DNA from: Microbacterium horticulturae
Lineage (GTDB): Bacteria > Actinomycetota > Actinomycetes > Actinomycetales > Microbacteriaceae
Assembly: GCF_029094505.1 (NCBI RefSeq)
Contig: NZ_CP119108.1
Coordinates: 1,984,001 to 2,048,000, forward strand
Length of the DNA: 64,000 nt
Reading direction: 5' to 3'
The notes under the pieces: generated by a model
Told to the model about the DNA's origin: nothing
The model's input: only the letters and a program-made list of their open reading frames with translations
The model's database searches: none
Program-made: the position numbers and the translations under genes
Shown here: positions 34,749 to 44,851 of the stretch, in pieces
Layout: the number at the start of each line of letters is the position of its first letter
Numbering within the stretch: the stretch's first letter is position 1

Positions 34749-34893
34749 CGGCTGGACGAGTTATCGCGGACGGCGGGAACGCGGTATGAGTCCTTTCCTC
34801 CCCAACTCGCCGCGGACTGGCGCAGACGCTCCTCTGTCCACAGATTGTCGGGCACGGACACATGAGTCAGGCGCCGGGCGCAAGGGTGAGAGG

Positions 34894-35898
34894 ATGCCGA
34901 CACTCCAGGCGATCCGCGCCGTCAAATCCGCTCCCCTCCCGCTTCTGCGCTTCACCGACATCCCCCACCCGGAACGGGCAGTGGCCCGCGGCCACGTGGT
35001 GAAGATCAGACATGGGGTCTACGCATCCGCGCAGTTGTGGAAGGATCTTCCGCCATGGGATCGCTATCTGGCGCGTGTGCACGCCGCGGCGCTCGTGTAT
35101 CCGGACGCGGTCTTCTGTCTCGAGTCCGCCGCTGCGCTGCTCGGCCTGCCGATCTTCGGTGACCCGGGCGAGGTCCACATGCTCGTCGCCTCGCGCGGCA
35201 CATCTCGCTCGTTCGCTGCGGTGCGCACTCATCGGTCTCATCCCGAGCGGGAAATCATCGAGCGATCCGGTTTACGCGTGACCTCGCCCGCAGACACGGC
35301 GGTCGACATCGCGCGTCTCCGGCACAACGCCGTCGGCCTGGCGGTCGCCGACGCGGCGCTGCGGCTCGAGCCGGCGCTCTCCCGCGACGCGCTTGTGCAG
35401 GTGAATGAATCACGCAGCAGCAAGCGCGGACGTGACATCGCCCGATGGCCCCTGTCACGATGCACGGCGCTGTCCGAATCGACGTTGGAATCGGTCAGCC
35501 ACGCGGCGATCGAGTGGCTGGGATTCCCCTCGCCCGAGCTCCAGGTGGTCTTCCGGTCAGCGGCGGACGCCGAAGATCGCGGCGACTGCTTCTGGCGCGG
35601 CGCGGACCTGATCGGTGAGACCGACGGCGACCTCAAGTACGACGGACGTTTCGGCGATCCCCGCACGGTGATGCGCAACCAGTTCGAGCGTGACACGCGG
35701 CTGCGCGATCGGGTCCGCGAGATCACGCATTGGGGATGGCGAGAAGCAACGACATTCGCGCCGCTCCGCGGCATCCTCACCGGCGCCGGCCTCCAGCAGA
35801 CCGGCCCCGAAGACTCCGTGCAGCTCTATGCGATGAAGCGCCTTCTCGCCCCACACGCCCCACATCCCGTGGCCCCCGATGCAAGCCCCCGGCGGTGA
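34894..35898 (+). CDS. AbiEi-like HTH protein with PD-(D/E)XK/DUF559-type nuclease-like domain
   Basis: This 334-residue protein starts at ATG 34894 after GTGAGAGG. The N-terminal 45 residues (LPLLRFTDIPHPERAVARGHVVKIRHGVYAS) resemble the winged-helix of AbiEi antitoxins. The C-terminal part has ADLIGETDGDLKYDG at 237-251, giving an Asp-Glu-Lys trio (D238, E242, K248) like Vsr/DUF559 nucleases, then NQFERDTRLRDRV and THWGWREAT. No AbiEii-type nucleotidyltransferase toxin is adjacent. Its TGA stop is formed by bases of the flanking palindromic repeat (copy B). The function is not known; a DNA-binding or DNA-cutting role is inferred from the fold only. Confidence 0.75.
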   Translation: MPTLQAIRAVKSAPLPLLRFTDIPHPERAVARGHVVKIRHGVYASAQLWKDLPPWDRYLARVHAAALVYPDAVFCLESAAALLGLPIFGDPGEVHMLVASRGTSRSFAAVRTHRSHPEREIIERSGLRVTSPADTAVDIARLRHNAVGLAVADAALRLEPALSRDALVQVNESRSSKRGRDIARWPLSRCTALSESTLESVSHAAIEWLGFPSPELQVVFRSAADAEDRGDCFWRGADLIGETDGDLKYDGRFGDPRTVMRNQFERDTRLRDRVREITHWGWREATTFAPLRGILTGAGLQQTGPEDSVQLYAMKRLLAPHAPHPVAPDASPRR

Positions 35899-35964
35899 GA
35901 GTGCAACCGGTGGACGAGGAGTAGGGAACCAACCGATCCTTCGTCCACCAGCTGCACTCTCACC
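35895..35964. repeat. Palindromic repeat, copy B, inverted relative to copy A
   Basis: The arms 35895-35918 and 35941-35964 pair with two mismatches in 24. Read on the reverse strand this copy matches copy A, including the shared loop GGTTCCCTACTCCTCG. The left arm contains the stop codon of the AbiEi-like gene (35896-35898). Confidence 0.88.
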
Positions 35965-36005
35965 GATTCAAGGGCGCGCGGCGCCAGGCGGCGCCGCGGC
36001 GCGCG

Positions 36006-38885
36006 CTACGCGAACGCCTCGATCGGCGGGCAGGCGCACACGAGGTTGCGGTCGCCGTAGGCGTTGTCGATACGCCGGACGGGCGGCCAGTACTTCGTGC
36101 GCACGAGCGTGTGCACCGGGTACACGGCGATCTCGCGCGAGTACGGGTGCGTCCAGCCGTCGCGGGCGATGGATGCCGCGGTGTGAGGCGCATTCACGAG
36201 CGGATTGTCATCGGCCGGCCACTCCCCCGAAGAGACCGCGACGGCCTCGGCCTTGATAGCGATAATGGCCTCGATGAACCGCTCGAGCTCGGCGAGATCC
36301 TCGGACTCGGTCGGCTCGACCATGAGCGTGCCCGCGACCGGGAACGACATCGTCGGCGCGTGGAATCCGTAGTCGATGAGCCGCTTCGCGACATCGTCGA
36401 CGGTCACACCCGTCTGCTCACGCAGCGGCCGGAGGTCGAGGATGCACTCGTGCGCGACGAGCCCGTTCTCGCCCGTGTACAGCACCGGGAAGTGCTCGCG
36501 CAGCCGCGCGGCGAGGTGGTTGGCCGCCAGCACGGCGGCCCCGGTCGCCTCGGCGAGCCCCTCGGTGCCCATCATCCGCACGTACGCCCACGAGATCGGC
36601 AGCACGCCCGCCGAGCCGTACGGAGCGCCCGACACGGGCCCGCCCTCGAACCGCACGCCGCCGACGTGATCGGCCCGCTGCGCGAGCGGGTGGGCGGGCA
36701 GATGCCGCGCCAGGTGCGACTTGGCCGCCACCGGGCCGACGCCCGGCCCGCCCCCGCCGTGCGGGATGGCGAACGTCTTGTGCAGGTTCAGGTGCGAGAC
36801 ATCGCCGCCCAGCTCGCCGAAGCGCGCGAAGCCCAGCAGTGCGTTGAGGTTCGCCCCGTCGACGTACACCTGTCCGCCGGCGTCGTGCACGGCCTGCGTG
36901 ATGGCCACGACGTCCTGCTCGTACACGCCGTGCGTGGACGGGTAGGTGATCATGAGCGCAGCCAACTCCGGCTCGTGGACTGCGATCTTCGCGCGCAGGT
37001 CGTCGAGGTCGACGTTGCCGGCGTCATCGCACGCGACGACCACGACCGTCATGCCTGCGAGGACGGCGGATGCCGCGTTGGTGCCGTGCGCGGACGACGG
37101 GATGAGGCACACCCGGCGCGCGGTGTCACCGTTCGCGTCGTGATAGCCGCGGATCGCCAGCAGCCCTGCCAGCTCGCCCTGCGAGCCCGCGTTGGGCTGC
37201 AGCGAGACACTGTCGTATCCGGTCACCTCGGCCAGCCAGGTCTCGAGCTGCTCGATCATCGCGAGCGACCCTCGCACGTCCTCTTCGGGCGCGAACGGGT
37301 GCACGCGCGCGAACTCGGGCCAGCTGATCGCCGCCATCTCGGTGGCGGCGTTGAGCTTCATCGTGCACGAGCCGAGCGGGATCATCCCGCGGTCCAGGGC
37401 GTAGTCGCGATCGGCGAGCTGCTTGAGATACCGCATCATGGCCGTCTCGGATCGGTGCTCATGGAACACCGGATGCGTCAGGTACTCGTCGGCGCGGTGC
37501 AGCGCGGCATCCACCCCCGACAGCGGCGTGAACTCGTCGATCGACACCTCACGCGCGTCGTGCTCGTCGGCCTCGGGCGCGCCGAACGCCCACGCCACGG
37601 CGGCGAGATCGGCGGCGGTCGTCGTCTCGTCCACCGAGATGCCCACCGTGGCCTCGTCGGCCCAGAACAGCTGGTATCCCTTCGACCGTGCCCGCTCGAT
37701 CACCGTCCGCGCGGTGCCCGGCACCGTGACCCGCACCGTGTCGAAGAACGCGTCGTGGTGCACGCTCTGCCCGTAGTCACGCAGCCGCTGCGCGAGCGCC
37801 TCGGTCTTGCGCGAGATCTCCGACGCTATGGCCCGCAGCCCGTCGGGCCCGTGGTACACGGCATACATCGCGGCCATCACGGCCAGCAGCACCTGCGCGG
37901 TGCAGATGTTCGAGGTGGCCTTCTCACGCCGGATGTGCTGCTCGCGCGTCTGCAGGGCTAGCCGATAGGCGGGCTGCCCGTCGGCGTCCTGTGAAACCCC
38001 CACGAGCCGGCCGGGCAGCTGACGTTCCAGGCCCTGGCGCACGGCCATGTACCCGGCGTGCGGACCGCCGAAGCCCATCGGCACCCCGAAGCGCTGGGTG
38101 GTGCCCACCGCTACATCGGCGCCCAGCGAGCCGGGCGAGCGCAGCAGGGTGAGGGCCAGCAGGTCGGCCGCGACCACCGCGAGCCCGCCGGCGACATGGG
38201 CGGCGTCGATGACTCCGCTCGGGTCCCACACGCGCCCCGACGCACCCGGATACTGCACGAACACGCCGAACAGCTCGTCGGGCAGCGTGGCACCGTCGGC
38301 GAGCGCCAGCTCTACGAGGTGCACGCCGACGGCGGCGGCGCGCGAGCGCAGCACGGCCTTGGTCTGCGGCAGCGCGTCGGCGTCGACCACGAACACGTTC
38401 GTCTTGGCCTTCGAGGCGCGCCGGGCCAGCAGCATCCCCTCCGCCACTGCGGTTGGCTCGTCGAGCATCGACGCGTTGGCGGTCGCCAGGCCCGTCAGGT
38501 CGGTCACCATCGTCTGGAAGTTGATGAGCGCCTCCAGGCGCCCCTGCGAGATCTCGGGCTGGTACGGCGTGTACGCCGTGTACCACGACGGGTTCTCGAG
38601 CACATTGCGCGCTATCACCGATGGCGTGAACGTGTCGTAGTAACCCAGCCCGATCATGGTGCGCGCGGACCGGTTCTGATCGGCGATGGCCCGCAGCTCG
38701 GCGAGGGTCTCGGCTTCGGTCGCGGGGGCGGGGATGCTGCTGCTCGCGCGCGGTGCGGAATGGATGGATGCCGGCACCGCCGCCGAAACGAGCGCCTCGA
38801 CGCTCTCGTAGCCGAGGCCGTCGAGCATCTGCCGCTGGGCGTCGGGTGAGATCCCGATGTGGCGGGACGAGAAGGCGCCGGTCAC
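36006..38885 (-). CDS. gcvP: Glycine dehydrogenase (decarboxylating), P-protein
   Basis: The 959-residue single-chain P-protein has its PLP-lysine in [18 protein letters not shown], near residue 700, as well as [16 protein letters not shown] and [10 protein letters not shown]. The start GTG 38885 overlaps the gcvH stop (GTGA); the longer open frame to 39218 is shadow of gcvH. The enzyme decarboxylates glycine and passes the aminomethyl group to the lipoyl arm of GcvH in the cytoplasm. It is the last gene of gcvT-gcvH-gcvP, under the glycine riboswitch upstream of gcvT. Confidence 0.97.
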   Translation of the reverse strand: MTGAFSSRHIGISPDAQRQMLDGLGYESVEALVSAAVPASIHSAPRASSSIPAPATEAETLAELRAIADQNRSARTMIGLGYYDTFTPSVIARNVLENPSWYTAYTPYQPEISQGRLEALINFQTMVTDLTGLATANASMLDEPTAVAEGMLLARRASKAKTNVFVVDADALPQTKAVLRSRAAAVGVHLVELALADGATLPDELFGVFVQYPGASGRVWDPSGVIDAAHVAGGLAVVAADLLALTLLRSPGSLGADVAVGTTQRFGVPMGFGGPHAGYMAVRQGLERQLPGRLVGVSQDADGQPAYRLALQTREQHIRREKATSNICTAQVLLAVMAAMYAVYHGPDGLRAIASEISRKTEALAQRLRDYGQSVHHDAFFDTVRVTVPGTARTVIERARSKGYQLFWADEATVGISVDETTTAADLAAVAWAFGAPEADEHDAREVSIDEFTPLSGVDAALHRADEYLTHPVFHEHRSETAMMRYLKQLADRDYALDRGMIPLGSCTMKLNAATEMAAISWPEFARVHPFAPEEDVRGSLAMIEQLETWLAEVTGYDSVSLQPNAGSQGELAGLLAIRGYHDANGDTARRVCLIPSSAHGTNAASAVLAGMTVVVVACDDAGNVDLDDLRAKIAVHEPELAALMITYPSTHGVYEQDVVAITQAVHDAGGQVYVDGANLNALLGFARFGELGGDVSHLNLHKTFAIPHGGGGPGVGPVAAKSHLARHLPAHPLAQRADHVGGVRFEGGPVSGAPYGSAGVLPISWAYVRMMGTEGLAEATGAAVLAANHLAARLREHFPVLYTGENGLVAHECILDLRPLREQTGVTVDDVAKRLIDYGFHAPTMSFPVAGTLMVEPTESEDLAELERFIEAIIAIKAEAVAVSSGEWPADDNPLVNAPHTAASIARDGWTHPYSREIAVYPVHTLVRTKYWPPVRRIDNAYGDRNLVCACPPIEAFA

Positions 38886-39255
38886 GCGGCGCCGCCGGTG
38901 AGGGCCTCGTAGCCGCAACGGTCGAGCAGCTCGACCGATTCGGTGCCGCGGATCTTCAGCAGCCAGCCCGCACCGAACGCGTCGGAGTTGATGACCGACG
39001 GGTCGTCGTCGAGCGCGGTGTTGACCTCGACGACCTCGCCGGTGACGGGGGCGTAGAGCTCGCCGACCGACTTCGTCGACTCGATCTCGCCGCACACGTC
39101 GCCGGCGGTCACGGTGTCGCCCACTGCGGGCAGGTCGACGAACACGACGTCGCCAAGCTTGTCGGCGGCGTAGTCGGTGATGCCGACGGTGGCGACATCG
39201 CCGGACCGTTCGATCCACTCGTGCTCGTCGGTGTAGCTGAGGCTGTTCAGGTCGG

Positions 39256-39259
<4 letters not shown>
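38882..39259 (-). CDS. gcvH: Glycine cleavage system H protein
   Basis: This 125-residue lipoyl carrier has the modified lysine at K63 in [15 protein letters not shown] and the DEHEW segment near the N-terminus. It shuttles the aminomethyl intermediate between P, T and L proteins. Its ATG overlaps the gcvT stop (ATGA), and its stop overlaps the gcvP start, so stoichiometry is set by translational coupling. No lipoate ligase or lpd gene lies in this window. Confidence 0.97.
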
Positions 39260-40431
<1,172 letters not shown>

Positions 40432-40468
40432 GGGTGCTTTCGAGTCGGCGACGCCGTCGGCGTCGATC

Positions 40469-40662
40469 GGACTCCCCCTCTGTCATGGGCCTGAGAGTTT
40501 CGCCGCGGCGGGATGCCGTGACTTTCACCGTCGGCGGATTCACAAGCTCAATGAACTCGCGATCGCTTTTCAGAGCGGCCGGACTCACGCGGTATGCGGA
40601 CCTGAGAGATTGGCGGGGAGGCTTGCTCCTTCGGTGCCCGGTGAACCGGGCTCTCCCGCGTG
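40469..40662 (-). promoter_or_regulatory. Tandem glycine riboswitch upstream of gcvT
   Basis: Read on the reverse strand the first aptamer runs from 40662, with GCGGGAGAGCCCGG, then GGGCACCGAAGGAGCAAGCC and CUCUCAGG near 40604. The second aptamer follows, with GACGGUGAAAGUCACGG, GAAACUCUCAGGCCC and ACAGAGGGGGAG ending near 40469. The GGGCACCGAAGGAGCAA core and the paired CUCUCAGG elements are the glycine aptamer hallmarks. In this position it should turn on gcvTHP when glycine is abundant. Confidence 0.9.
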
Positions 40663-40713
40663 CGTCATGCGGCCTGTGTGGTGTTCAGTTGCCGCTCCAG
40701 CATACCGGCCGAA

Positions 40714-40740
40714 GCCGGTGAAAACCCGCGGTTCACCGGC
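40714..40740 (-). terminator. 9-bp hairpin overlapping the glycosyltransferase stop
   Basis: GCCGGTGAA (40714-40722) pairs exactly with TTCACCGGC (40732-40740) around 9 bases. The stop codon of the glycosyltransferase gene (40733-40735) lies within the arm. No T-run follows. It separates that gene from the downstream riboswitch leader. Confidence 0.6.
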
Positions 40741-42670
40741 GGTGATGCCGCAGCTTCCACGCCCTTTCACGAAGCCGCGCCGGCAGCATGCGCCATGCCC
40801 GCAGCGCCAGGCGACGCGGATGCATCGGTGAACCGCTCTCGGCATCGCGGATGACATGCAGGCGTGTGCGGCCGAACAGGCGGAAGCGCACATGAGAACG
40901 CACGTCTCCCCACTGCGCGGCGAACGTTGCCGCGCCGGTGGGCACGGTGCCCTCGACGCGCGCCCGCCCGTCGCCGGCGATGAGCCGGCACGGGCCGAGC
41001 GAGCCGCCCGACGCGTCGACGAACGCTCCCGGCACGTCAAGATCGCCGAACGCCGTCACCTGCGGCAGCGCGATGTGGATGCGCACGCCGTCTGCCTGCG
41101 GCGAGGCGACGGCCGTCATGTGCTCGTCGTCGATGACGCTCGCCAGCGTCTGACCGACGTCGATGCTCAGGCCGCCGTTCTGCGCACGGTAAGCCGATGC
41201 CACGACGCCCTGCGTGACGGCCCACCCTCGTGTGGAGTCATCGGTGCGCACCTGCCGGACATTTCGTGTGCGCATCGCGATCGTGCGCACGTAGAAGTCC
41301 CAGGGACCGTCACCCAGCCGGCCCGGTCCGTCGTCGGCGAGGCTCCAGTGCACCGGCACCGTCGCCCGCAGCTGCGCAGCGCCGTCGATGTCGATGAGCT
41401 CGGCACCGCTGCCGGCGAACAACAGCCAGTCGATCTTCTCGGTGCGCCAGCGTCGGTCGACACTGTAGGTGAGCGCGGTGACCTCGTCGGTCACGTCGGC
41501 GCTGAGCCCGTGCTCGGCCGCGAACGCGGCCACCTCCTCCGTCAGGGCGAGGATCGCCCGTCCGTCGCGGTACCGCACGGGCGCAGCTTCCTTCGCGGTG
41601 AACCGCCACTGCAGGTCGAGATCGAAGGACACTCCGTCGGCCGACCACCGCGCGCCGGCGGTGCTGGGCGCGCACTGTACGACGGGGAACGTGCGCTCGT
41701 GCGCGTCGATCAGATCGAATCGCCCCGCCCGCAGCAGCGCGGTCGTGATGCGCCGCCAGCCGTCGAGGTACAGATCGGCGTCATCGGGGATCGTCGGCAG
41801 CAGCTCCGCGGTGAAGGCACAGATCCGCTCGCGCTCCTCGGGGGTGCGCGACCCCCAGCGGAACAGCGGGAGCAGCCGCATGTGCAGCTGGTAGGCGCGG
41901 AACCGCGGCAGCAGCTGGGCGAAGCGTTCTTGCTGCAGCTCTTCGTCGATCCAGCGGAAGACCCGGGCCACGGCATCCAGATACTCGTCCAGATCGTCGT
42001 GGAACGTGGTGCTGGTCGTCGCGTGCGGCGGACGGTTCCAGTAGTAGAACGGCGTCTCGACCATCAGCGACACCACGTCGGCCCGCGCGTGCGCGGCGAT
42101 GTCGAAGAAGATGTCCTCCCAGATCTGCCGCCCGCCCTCCGGGAAGCGGATGCCCTTCTCGCGCAAGAACGCCGTGCGGAACATCTTGTGCGGGTTCATC
42201 GGAAGCAGCGGGTGCGGCTCGACCTGGTCGATGGCGTTGCCGACATCGGCCATCACGTCGCGCATCGCCCAGCCGGGGGTGTCGCTCTTCGACTCCTTGC
42301 CGTCGAGCACGTCCGCGCCCGCACGCGCGGCGAGCGCGTACCCGGCGCGCAGCGCATCGGGAAAGAGCCGGTCGTCATGGTCGATGAACACCACGTATTC
42401 GCCGCACGCCTCGTCGATGCCGTGGTTGCGGGGGCGGGACGGCCAGCCGGAGGGCGGCAGGCGGAACACCCGGTAGTTCGGGCGCGTGGCGGCGAACCCC
42501 TCCAGGCGCGCGTGCGTGTCGTCGGGCGAACCGTCATCGACCAGGAGCACCTCGAAATCACCCTGCGGCATCGTCTGCCGGTCGAGGCTGTCCACCAGAT
42601 CATCGAGATGCGCGGTGGATCGGTATGTGGGAACGATCACCGAGACCTTGAACGTCGTCGTCTTCGCCAT
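40733..42670 (-). CDS. Family 2 glycosyltransferase with long C-terminal extension
   Basis: The 645-residue protein has an N-terminal GT-A domain (about 1-220): VSVIVPTYRSTAHLDDLVDSL, LLVDDGSPDD, the DxD-like FIDHDDRLFPDALR, and a QIWEDIFFD acceptor-site motif. About 400 further residues of mixed strand content follow, reminiscent of the C-terminal beta-sandwich modules of wall-teichoic-acid glycosyltransferases (TarS/TarQ-like). I cannot prove that assignment. No membrane helix is present, so it acts at the cytoplasmic face, probably on a cell-surface polymer. ATG 42670 is preferred to GTG 42679. It is divergent from nrtR. Confidence 0.85.
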   Translation of the reverse strand: MAKTTTFKVSVIVPTYRSTAHLDDLVDSLDRQTMPQGDFEVLLVDDGSPDDTHARLEGFAATRPNYRVFRLPPSGWPSRPRNHGIDEACGEYVVFIDHDDRLFPDALRAGYALAARAGADVLDGKESKSDTPGWAMRDVMADVGNAIDQVEPHPLLPMNPHKMFRTAFLREKGIRFPEGGRQIWEDIFFDIAAHARADVVSLMVETPFYYWNRPPHATTSTTFHDDLDEYLDAVARVFRWIDEELQQERFAQLLPRFRAYQLHMRLLPLFRWGSRTPEERERICAFTAELLPTIPDDADLYLDGWRRITTALLRAGRFDLIDAHERTFPVVQCAPSTAGARWSADGVSFDLDLQWRFTAKEAAPVRYRDGRAILALTEEVAAFAAEHGLSADVTDEVTALTYSVDRRWRTEKIDWLLFAGSGAELIDIDGAAQLRATVPVHWSLADDGPGRLGDGPWDFYVRTIAMRTRNVRQVRTDDSTRGWAVTQGVVASAYRAQNGGLSIDVGQTLASVIDDEHMTAVASPQADGVRIHIALPQVTAFGDLDVPGAFVDASGGSLGPCRLIAGDGRARVEGTVPTGAATFAAQWGDVRSHVRFRLFGRTRLHVIRDAESGSPMHPRRLALRAWRMLPARLRERAWKLRHHRR

Positions 42671-42725
42671 CGCCTTCACCCTACTGGGCTCTGTTCATCC
42701 GACTGCTGAGCGACGGCGATTTCGC

Positions 42726-42784
42726 GTTCTGGTCACGATGACTATAAGATCACCTGCAGAGGTTAAAGTCACCATGACCAGAAC
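42726..42784. promoter_or_regulatory. Candidate NrtR operator around the nrtR promoter and start codon
   Basis: The left arm GTTCTGGTCACGATGACT (42726-42743) and right arm AGTCACCATGACCAGAAC (42767-42784) are inverted repeats with two mismatches in 18, separated by 23 bases. A -10-like TATAAG (42743-42748) lies between the arms, and the nrtR ATG (42774) lies in the right arm, so a bound repressor would block initiation of the NAD operon. Confidence 0.65.
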
Positions 42785-43511
42785 ATCCCCCGATATCCGC
42801 GTCGCCGTCTCCACGGTGATCTTCACGCTGCGCCCCTCACCCGAGGGAGCGACGCTCGCTCTGCCGCTCGTACGGCGTACCCGCGATCCCTTCGAGGGCC
42901 TGTGGGCGCTGCCCGGCGGCTGGTTCGACGAGACGGAAGGGCTGGATGCCGCGGCATCCCGCACCCTCGCCGAGACGACGGCGCTCGCACCCAGCTATCT
43001 GGAGCAGCTGTACGCGTTCGGCGACGTCGACCGCTCCCCCACACGCGTGGTGTCGATCGTCTACTGGGCACTGCTGCGCCAGGACCAGGTCGACGAGCAG
43101 CGCGCGGCGCACGAAGCCGACGGCACCGCGCCGGAGAACGTGCAGTGGTTCGCTGCCGAAGACCTCCCTCGCCTGGCGTTCGACCACAACACGATCGTCG
43201 ACTACGCCCTGTGGCGGCTGCGCAACAAGGTCGGCTACGCGCGCATCGCACACGGCCTGCTGCCCGACGAGTTCACCCTCGCCGATCTGCGCGAGGTGCA
43301 CGAGTCGATCCTCGGGCGCAAGCTCGACCCGGCGAATTTCCGCCGGCAGATCGAGGCCTCGGGAACGCTCATCCCCACCGAGCGCTTCCGTACCGGCAGC
43401 CACCGGCCGGCACGCCTGTACCGCTACGACGGCGCCATCGAGCTCGCCGCGCGCGGCCCCATCCCCACCCCCACAGATACAGATACGACCGACCGGAACG
43501 AGGAGCGATGA
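42774..43511 (+). CDS. nrtR: NrtR-type Nudix-HTH transcriptional regulator of NAD synthesis
   Basis: The 245-residue protein joins a Nudix domain (about 1-150) to a C-terminal winged helix (about 155-235, GLLPDEFTLADLREVHESILGRKLD and NFRRQIEASGTLIPT). The Nudix box at 48-71 is degenerate: PGGWFDETEGLDAAASRTL lacks the REUxEE core, having R-T-L-A-E-T. Such loss of hydrolase residues is usual in NrtR repressors that sense ADP-ribose. Its stop overlaps nadA (ATGA), and nadB, nadC and a cysteine desulfurase follow, which fixes the likely role. An inverted repeat surrounds its promoter and start. Confidence 0.87.
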   Translation: MTRTSPDIRVAVSTVIFTLRPSPEGATLALPLVRRTRDPFEGLWALPGGWFDETEGLDAAASRTLAETTALAPSYLEQLYAFGDVDRSPTRVVSIVYWALLRQDQVDEQRAAHEADGTAPENVQWFAAEDLPRLAFDHNTIVDYALWRLRNKVGYARIAHGLLPDEFTLADLREVHESILGRKLDPANFRRQIEASGTLIPTERFRTGSHRPARLYRYDGAIELAARGPIPTPTDTDTTDRNEER

Positions 43512-44851
43512 CCCCCACCCCCCTGCCGCTGACCGCACCCGACGCCTCGGTCGACCACGTGCTCACGCAGATCGCCGCGGGCACCGTCGACCAAGAGGCC
43601 TGCACGATGGACCTCGTCGCCGCCCCGTGGGACTTCGACCCGGTGCCCGGTTACGGTCCGGGCGCCTCGATGGGCGATGTCATCCCGACCGGCGCGCCCC
43701 AGCAGGGCGGGCTGCCGCAGGAGTACCGCGACGCCGGCGCCGACGAACTCGCCGAGCGGGTACGGGCAGCGAAGGAGAAGCTCGGCGACCGCGTGCTGAT
43801 CATGGGGCACTTCTATCAGCGCGAAGAGGTCGTCGTGCACGCGGACTACCTCGGCGACTCGTTCCAGCTCGCGAAGGCGGCCAAGGCGCATCCCGAGGCC
43901 GAGGCGATCGTCTTCTGCGGTGTGCACTTCATGGCCGAGACGGCCGACATGCTCTCGGGACCCCACCAGGCCGTCATTCTGCCGAACCTCGCCGCCGGCT
44001 GTTCCATGGCCGATATGGCCTCGATCGACGAGGTCGAGGAGTGCTGGGAACAGCTGACCGACCTGTACGGCGATCTCGACACCCGGGATGCCGAGGGGCT
44101 CCTCCCGGTCATCCCCGTCACGTACATGAATTCCTCCGCGGCGATCAAGGGCTTCGTCGGCCGGCACAACGGCATCGTCTGCACGTCGTCGAACGCACGC
44201 ACGGTGCTCGAGTGGGCGTTCGAGCAGGGTCGGCGGGTGCTCTTCTTTCCCGACCAGCACCTCGGTCGCAACACCGCGAAGGCCATGGGAGTCACCGCAG
44301 AGCAGATGCCGATGTGGAACCCGCGGCAGCCGCTGGGCGGGTCGTCGGCCGACCAACTGCAGGACGCCCGGGTGATTCTCTGGCACGGCTTCTGCTCGGT
44401 GCACCGCCGCTTCACCGTCGACCAGATCGCGCAGGCGCGCAGCGACTACCCCGGAGTGCGCGTGATCGTGCACCCGGAGTGCCCGGCTCCGGTGGTGGAT
44501 GCCGCAGACGAATCGGGTTCGACCGATTACATCCGCACGGCGATCGAGGCGGCGACCGAGCCCACTGTGTTCGCGATCGGCACCGAGATCAACCTCGTGC
44601 AGCGACTGGCCGCGCAGAACCCGCAGCACACGATCTTCTGTCTGGACCCCGTCGTGTGCCCGTGCTCGACGATGTACCGCATCCACCCCGGCTACATCGC
44701 TTGGGTGCTGGAGGGTCTGCTCGAAGGGGACGTGCGCAATCGCATCACCGTGCCCGAAGACGTCGCCGTGCACGCGCGCGTCGCGCTCGAGCGGATGCTG
44801 GCCGCCAAGCCGCCGGCCGCGCCCGCGGCCGCCTGGGAGAACGCGTCGTGA
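43508..44851 (+). CDS. nadA: Quinolinate synthase
   Basis: The 447-residue NadA is of the long actinobacterial type. The core begins at about residue 95 with RVLIMGHFYQREEVVVHADY. Cluster cysteines can be read in NLAAGCSMADM, WHGFCSVH or PECPAPVVD, and DPVVCPCSTMYRI. It condenses iminoaspartate (from NadB) with dihydroxyacetone phosphate to quinolinate, using a [4Fe-4S] cluster. The roughly 90-residue N-terminal extension is of unknown function. It overlaps both nrtR and nadB. Confidence 0.96.
   Translation: MTPTPLPLTAPDASVDHVLTQIAAGTVDQEACTMDLVAAPWDFDPVPGYGPGASMGDVIPTGAPQQGGLPQEYRDAGADELAERVRAAKEKLGDRVLIMGHFYQREEVVVHADYLGDSFQLAKAAKAHPEAEAIVFCGVHFMAETADMLSGPHQAVILPNLAAGCSMADMASIDEVEECWEQLTDLYGDLDTRDAEGLLPVIPVTYMNSSAAIKGFVGRHNGIVCTSSNARTVLEWAFEQGRRVLFFPDQHLGRNTAKAMGVTAEQMPMWNPRQPLGGSSADQLQDARVILWHGFCSVHRRFTVDQIAQARSDYPGVRVIVHPECPAPVVDAADESGSTDYIRTAIEAATEPTVFAIGTEINLVQRLAAQNPQHTIFCLDPVVCPCSTMYRIHPGYIAWVLEGLLEGDVRNRITVPEDVAVHARVALERMLAAKPPAAPAAAWENAS

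Noticed and set aside
34894..35898. Complete AbiE type IV toxin-antitoxin system
   Set aside because: No AbiEii nucleotidyltransferase gene (GSxxx-D-x-D) is adjacent, and the C-terminus is nuclease-like rather than the AbiEi C-domain.
34682..35964. CRISPR array
   Set aside because: There are only two palindromic copies, in opposite orientation, with a gene between them and no regular spacers.
34682..35964. Classical insertion sequence with terminal inverted repeats
   Set aside because: The gene lacks DDE or HUH transposase motifs, and no short target duplication is visible at the outer ends.
42774..43511. Active Nudix hydrolase in the NAD operon
   Set aside because: The REUxEE residues are missing and a winged helix follows, so a regulator is more likely.
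42946..44847. N-terminal 634 codons of the long frame that contains nadB
   Set aside because: This part overlaps nrtR and nadA in another frame and is Arg/Pro-rich shadow; nadB begins at GTG 44848 with a Rossmann motif.
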